25,837 bases of DNA, from positions 1 through 25,837 of the IMG/VR virus record IMGVR_UViG_3300032271_000413. The stretch is one strand, 5' to 3'. Positions 22,701 through 25,837 of this stretch are shown piece after piece. A program made the position numbers and the translations under genes. The stretch's first letter is position 1. Each line of letters opens with the position of its first letter. The notes beneath the pieces were generated by a model. The model saw nothing but the letters and a program-made list of their open reading frames with translations. It ran no database searches and was not told the DNA's origin. The stretch is from a virus.

Positions 22701-23933
22701 ATGTCTCAAAGCATTATACTAAAACGCTCCGCCGTTTCTGGTAAAGTTCCTACTACATCCTCACTTGCAATAGGTGAGTTAGCAATCAATACATACGATG
22801 GTAAGATTTTCTTAAATCAAAGTGGGTCAACGCAGGCTATTCAAGAAGTAATTATAACAAATGCAACCAATACAGGTTCAATAAATTTAATAGGTAATCA
22901 AAATATTACAGGTTCAGTTGGTATTACTGGTAGTTTGACTGTATTAGGTTCAATCAACGCACAACAATTTAATATTGGTATAATTTCATCATCAGTAATC
23001 TATCAAAGTGGTTCATCTAAATTTGGAGATACCGGAGATGATACAATGCAAGTCACAGGTTCTTTACAAGTTAGTGGTTCTCAAACTATATCAGGTTCGT
23101 TAATTGTAAATGGAATAACTACATTATCCGGTAGTTTATCACTATCACCATCACAATCTGCATTTTTAGTATCACATTCTATTTCTCAATCGACAACAGT
23201 AGGTTCTACCGTATATGGTGTAAACATAACACCTTTATTTACAAATGTAACCTCATCACAAACACAAACGGCATTGAGAGTAATGCCAACGTTTACTGGT
23301 CGATTTAGTGGTTCAAATACTACGAATATAATTGCAGATTTTGGAGCAGCTTCAGTAGGTTCTCAATTTACAATTAATGATGTAGTATCTGGTTCAATTT
23401 ATATGGTAAATGATGTTTCAGGTTTACCAATTATAGAAGCATTATCGGATGGACAAGTTAATATGTATGATTTTCCATACAAAGCATTTAATAAAAGTGG
23501 TTCGTATTTATCATTAGGTACATCTTTAACACCATCTTCATCCGTTACTGTACAATCGGACTTTATAGTAAATAAAGGATATGGTTTATATTCTCGTACA
23601 ACACAAGCAAGTGGTTCAACGGTATCAAATGTAACATCTTCATTGTTTAATTTAGTATTTTCAAATGTATCATCTTCGGTATTTATGTCCGCAGTTGTAA
23701 CAGGATATGATACAGGTTCAAGACAAACAATAACGGGTGATATAAAATCAACAATAAAATACAATGCAGGAGTAACATCAGTAGTGGGATATAATCAGAA
23801 ATTTATAAATTCAGAAGTTGCAAATGTAAATTTTGATATAGTAGCATCATCAACATCTGCATCATTATTAGTATATGGTTCTGGTAGTACAACATATAAA
23901 TGGGGAGCAACAATAACATATCAAGTAATATAA
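22701..23933 (+). CDS. Tail fibre protein with anchor-type N-terminus and distinct C-terminal domain
   Basis: A 410-residue protein. Residues 1-50 (MSQSIILKRSAVSGKVPTTS, then IGELAINTYDGKIFLN) repeat the anchor-like domain of the protein at 21869. TGSINLIGNQNITGSVGITG follows, then several TGSL/SGSL turns (QVTGSLQVSGSQTISGSLIV) forming a beta-rich shaft to about residue 155. The C-terminal 250 residues differ from the paralogue: YGVNITPLFTNVTSSQTQTA, VSGSIYMVNDVSGLPIIEAL, MYDFPYKAFNKSGSYLSLG, and the final ASLLVYGSGSTTYKWGATIT. The C-terminus is probably the tip. Sharing the N-terminus but not the tip suggests fibres that dock alike but bind different targets. Confidence 0.76.
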   Translation: MSQSIILKRSAVSGKVPTTSSLAIGELAINTYDGKIFLNQSGSTQAIQEVIITNATNTGSINLIGNQNITGSVGITGSLTVLGSINAQQFNIGIISSSVIYQSGSSKFGDTGDDTMQVTGSLQVSGSQTISGSLIVNGITTLSGSLSLSPSQSAFLVSHSISQSTTVGSTVYGVNITPLFTNVTSSQTQTALRVMPTFTGRFSGSNTTNIIADFGAASVGSQFTINDVVSGSIYMVNDVSGLPIIEALSDGQVNMYDFPYKAFNKSGSYLSLGTSLTPSSSVTVQSDFIVNKGYGLYSRTTQASGSTVSNVTSSLFNLVFSNVSSSVFMSAVVTGYDTGSRQTITGDIKSTIKYNAGVTSVVGYNQKFINSEVANVNFDIVASSTSASLLVYGSGSTTYKWGATITYQVI

Positions 23934-23939
23934 TAAGTT

Positions 23940-25187
23940 ATGGGAACAATATTAGGACAATCAAATACTCCAAAATTTTATAGGAATTTTGCTAAAGATA
24001 ATGTTTTAAATTATCCAAATGAACCATATCCTATAACATTTACACGTTCAACAACGGCAACATATTATAATGGTAGTGGTTTACTTGTAAGTGCATCTAT
24101 AAATCAACCAAGATTTGATTATGACCCATATACATTGGAAAGTAAGGGGTTGTATATGGAAGAATCTAGAACTAATATACACTATCCTTCAATACCAACG
24201 GCAACTGCAACGGGTTCAACAACATTAAATTATGCAATTGCACCTGATGGCACTCAAACTGCAACAAGATATCAATGGAATTCTCAATCAAATGTATATT
24301 ATTACGGAAATAGTTCAACAAATTCTACTTCATCATATTATACAGTTTCGGCATATGTTAAAGCAAATAATAATGGTTCAGGTAGTTTGGGTATTGTTTA
24401 TGGTGGAAATAATGGTATTAACCAAATTGGATTAACTATAACTACATATCCATCACTTAGTATAACTAAATATCAAAATGTTTCTGGTATTGTAACCAAT
24501 TCAGGAAGTATAAACGTAGCAAATGGTTGGTATAGAGTATATGCAACTGGACAAATTACAGGTAGTATTTCAAATGCCGCATTTGGATTATTTGCACTTT
24601 CTTCAAATAATGATGTATTAGTTTGGGGTGGTCAAGTTGAAGTAGGAACTTTTATGACATCTTATATACCAACAACCATAGCAACTGCATCTCGTGGCAT
24701 TGAAAGTGCTTATATATCTAATACATCAACTTTAATGTCACCTGATAATGTGCATACCTGGTATGCTGAATTTAGAGGAGGTAATGAAAGTAATCAAAAT
24801 GGATATGGTAGAGTAGTATCTATGGGTGGAAATGAACTTATTGGTACAGAGGGTGGTGGTGGTGGTATTGGTCAACCTAATATTTTAACTGCTGGTTCTT
24901 GGAATGGTAATACTAGTTTAAATATTTTTACAAATACAAATTATTGGACCACATTTGGAAAAGCAGCTGTTTCTTACAATACATCAACATTAGAACGTTC
25001 TTTTTCATCTCAAGGATTATTAACTACAACAATAATGGGAAGTATTGGGAGTTGGACACCAAATAGTAACAACGTTTATATAGGTGGTACATCAGCTGGT
25101 AATAATATGTCTAACGGTTGGATAAAACAAATAAAATATTTTCCTAAAAAATTGGACGATACTTATTTAAAAGTTATAACAAAATAA
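23940..25187 (+). CDS. Spike/adhesin-type fibre protein with two carbohydrate-binding-like regions
   Basis: A 415-residue protein starting six bases after the previous stop. The opening FTRSTTATYYNGSGLLVSAS, then NQPRFDYDPYTLESKGLYME and EESRTNI, is a pattern I know from phage head-spike and minor tail adhesin proteins. Residues about 80-250 look like a jelly-roll domain (YYTVSAYVKANNNGSGSLGI; NGWYRVYATGQITGSISNAA; VLVWGGQVEVGTFMTSYIPT). Residues 260-415 resemble a second concanavalin-like sandwich (TWYAEFRGGNESNQNGYGR; VYIGGTSAGNNMSNGWIKQI) ending near KYFPKKLDDTYLKVITK. It has no shaft-like repeat and no anchor domain of the neighbours. Sugar binding is inferred from the fold pattern. Confidence 0.72.
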   Translation: MGTILGQSNTPKFYRNFAKDNVLNYPNEPYPITFTRSTTATYYNGSGLLVSASINQPRFDYDPYTLESKGLYMEESRTNIHYPSIPTATATGSTTLNYAIAPDGTQTATRYQWNSQSNVYYYGNSSTNSTSSYYTVSAYVKANNNGSGSLGIVYGGNNGINQIGLTITTYPSLSITKYQNVSGIVTNSGSINVANGWYRVYATGQITGSISNAAFGLFALSSNNDVLVWGGQVEVGTFMTSYIPTTIATASRGIESAYISNTSTLMSPDNVHTWYAEFRGGNESNQNGYGRVVSMGGNELIGTEGGGGGIGQPNILTAGSWNGNTSLNIFTNTNYWTTFGKAAVSYNTSTLERSFSSQGLLTTTIMGSIGSWTPNSNNVYIGGTSAGNNMSNGWIKQIKYFPKKLDDTYLKVITK

Positions 25188-25191
25188 TAAT

Positions 25192-25837
25192 ATGATACAC
25201 GGACCACTACCAATAGTAACAAATGGTTTAGTATTAGCATTAGATGCTGCAAATCAAAAATCTTATGTATCTGGTTCTACTATATGGAATGATTTAAGTG
25301 GGAATGGATTAAACGCAATTCCAATAGGGTCTGGTTTTCCTACTTACAATACAGGAAATAGTGGTAATCTTGTTTTCAGTAGTAACCCATTAAGTGTAGG
25401 AAGCGGGTCAATTCTTAATTTAACTAACCTAACGCTTTCTGTTTGGTACAAGACAACAAATACTAATAATCAGATATTAATAGGAAAGAGTTATACTACA
25501 TCATATTATTTAAATGTAGCACCGGGTGCTAATACTTTTTCTTTGTGGACAAGTGGAAGTTCATTAGGAGCTAGTGGAATAACAACATTAGGTAATGGAA
25601 ATTGGCATAATATATCAGCAACAATGTCTGGAACTACCAAAACCACTTACTATGATGGAATACAAGTATCAACAGGAACAGGAAACATCCCTGCCGTTGA
25701 TAGTTATAATTTAGTAGTAGGAAACTCAGGAAATACTAGTGCTACTTTTTCAGGAAGTATGGGAAACGTTATGGTTTATAACCGAGCCCTATCAGCATCA
25801 GAAGTCCTACAAAACTACAACGCTCAAAAATCAAGAT
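25192..25837 (+). CDS. LamG/concanavalin-like adhesin, 3'-truncated by the window edge
   Basis: The frame opens at the ATG at 25192, four bases after the preceding stop, and runs without a stop to the window end, giving at least 215 residues. The sequence NGLVLALDAANQKSYVSGST followed by IWNDLSGNGLNA opens a LamG-type domain common in phage adhesins. LTLSVWYKTTNTNNQILIGK, GNWHNISATMSGTTKTTYYD and SGSMGNVMVYNRALSASEVL complete a concanavalin-type beta sandwich. The final visible residues QNYNAQKSR match the usual last line of this domain, so the gene probably ends within a few codons. It is likely a receptor-binding component; the ligand is unknown. Confidence 0.8.
   Translation, partial: MIHGPLPIVTNGLVLALDAANQKSYVSGSTIWNDLSGNGLNAIPIGSGFPTYNTGNSGNLVFSSNPLSVGSGSILNLTNLTLSVWYKTTNTNNQILIGKSYTTSYYLNVAPGANTFSLWTSGSSLGASGITTLGNGNWHNISATMSGTTKTTYYDGIQVSTGTGNIPAVDSYNLVVGNSGNTSATFSGSMGNVMVYNRALSASEVLQNYNAQKSR

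Noticed and set aside
15072-25837. A diversity-generating retroelement acting on the adhesin genes
   Set aside because: The anchor-like domain recalls tropism proteins, but no reverse transcriptase or template/variable repeat pair with adenine-specific differences was seen in the window.

Overview
The window looks like part of the virion-structure region of a T4-like contractile-tailed phage (or a close prophage or environmental relative). The DNA is strongly AT-rich, and all 28 genes recognised here lie on the + strand, closely packed and often overlapping or separated by only a few bases. The identification rests on a run of T4-family proteins: the end of the large terminase (gp17), portal (gp20), prohead protease (gp21), scaffold (gp22), major capsid protein (gp23), a neck protein (gp13-like) and a tail terminator/sheath stabiliser (gp15-like). 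Start codons mostly follow A-rich stretches such as AAATAAAATGG without a Shine-Dalgarno sequence. This is the pattern of Bacteroidota, so a host in that phylum is a reasonable inference but is not proven.

Layout. (1) 1-622: terminase C-terminal nuclease. (2) 665-7720: head module, with the portal, the protease and nine small or mid-sized accessory proteins. Several of these share short amphipathic N-termini resembling the capsid-targeting peptides of T4 internal proteins. A strong terminator at 7728-7753 closes the module. (3) 7721-7936: a 216-base non-coding leader with several inverted repeats, then scaffold (7937-9256) and major capsid protein (9276-10886), ended by a terminator at 10928-10959. 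(4) 11013-11225: an isolated 70-residue gene between two nearly identical terminators. (5) 11319-15070: neck and tail-completion genes plus two unknown proteins. (6) 15072 to the end: a block of eight fibre or adhesin-like genes rich in Ser, Thr and Gly. They share modular pieces: an N-terminal anchor-like domain, a GNQ-x-ITGS motif and a C-terminal V/I-D-x-G-x-F/W ending. One protein (18684-21824) has a long shaft of uninterrupted heptads, and the last two genes carry adhesion-type domains (a spike-type N-terminus and a LamG-like fold).

Together these genes package DNA (terminase and portal), build and mature the prohead (scaffold, capsid protein, protease and core proteins), close the head and join it to the tail (gp13/14/15-like), and recognise the host (fibre block). 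The tail sheath and tube genes (gp18, gp19) that follow the terminase in T4 are absent here and must lie elsewhere if the tail is contractile. A recurrent TATTTATA element in gaps between genes is a candidate late-promoter element. No RNA genes, insertion sequences, CRISPR arrays or integration genes were seen.
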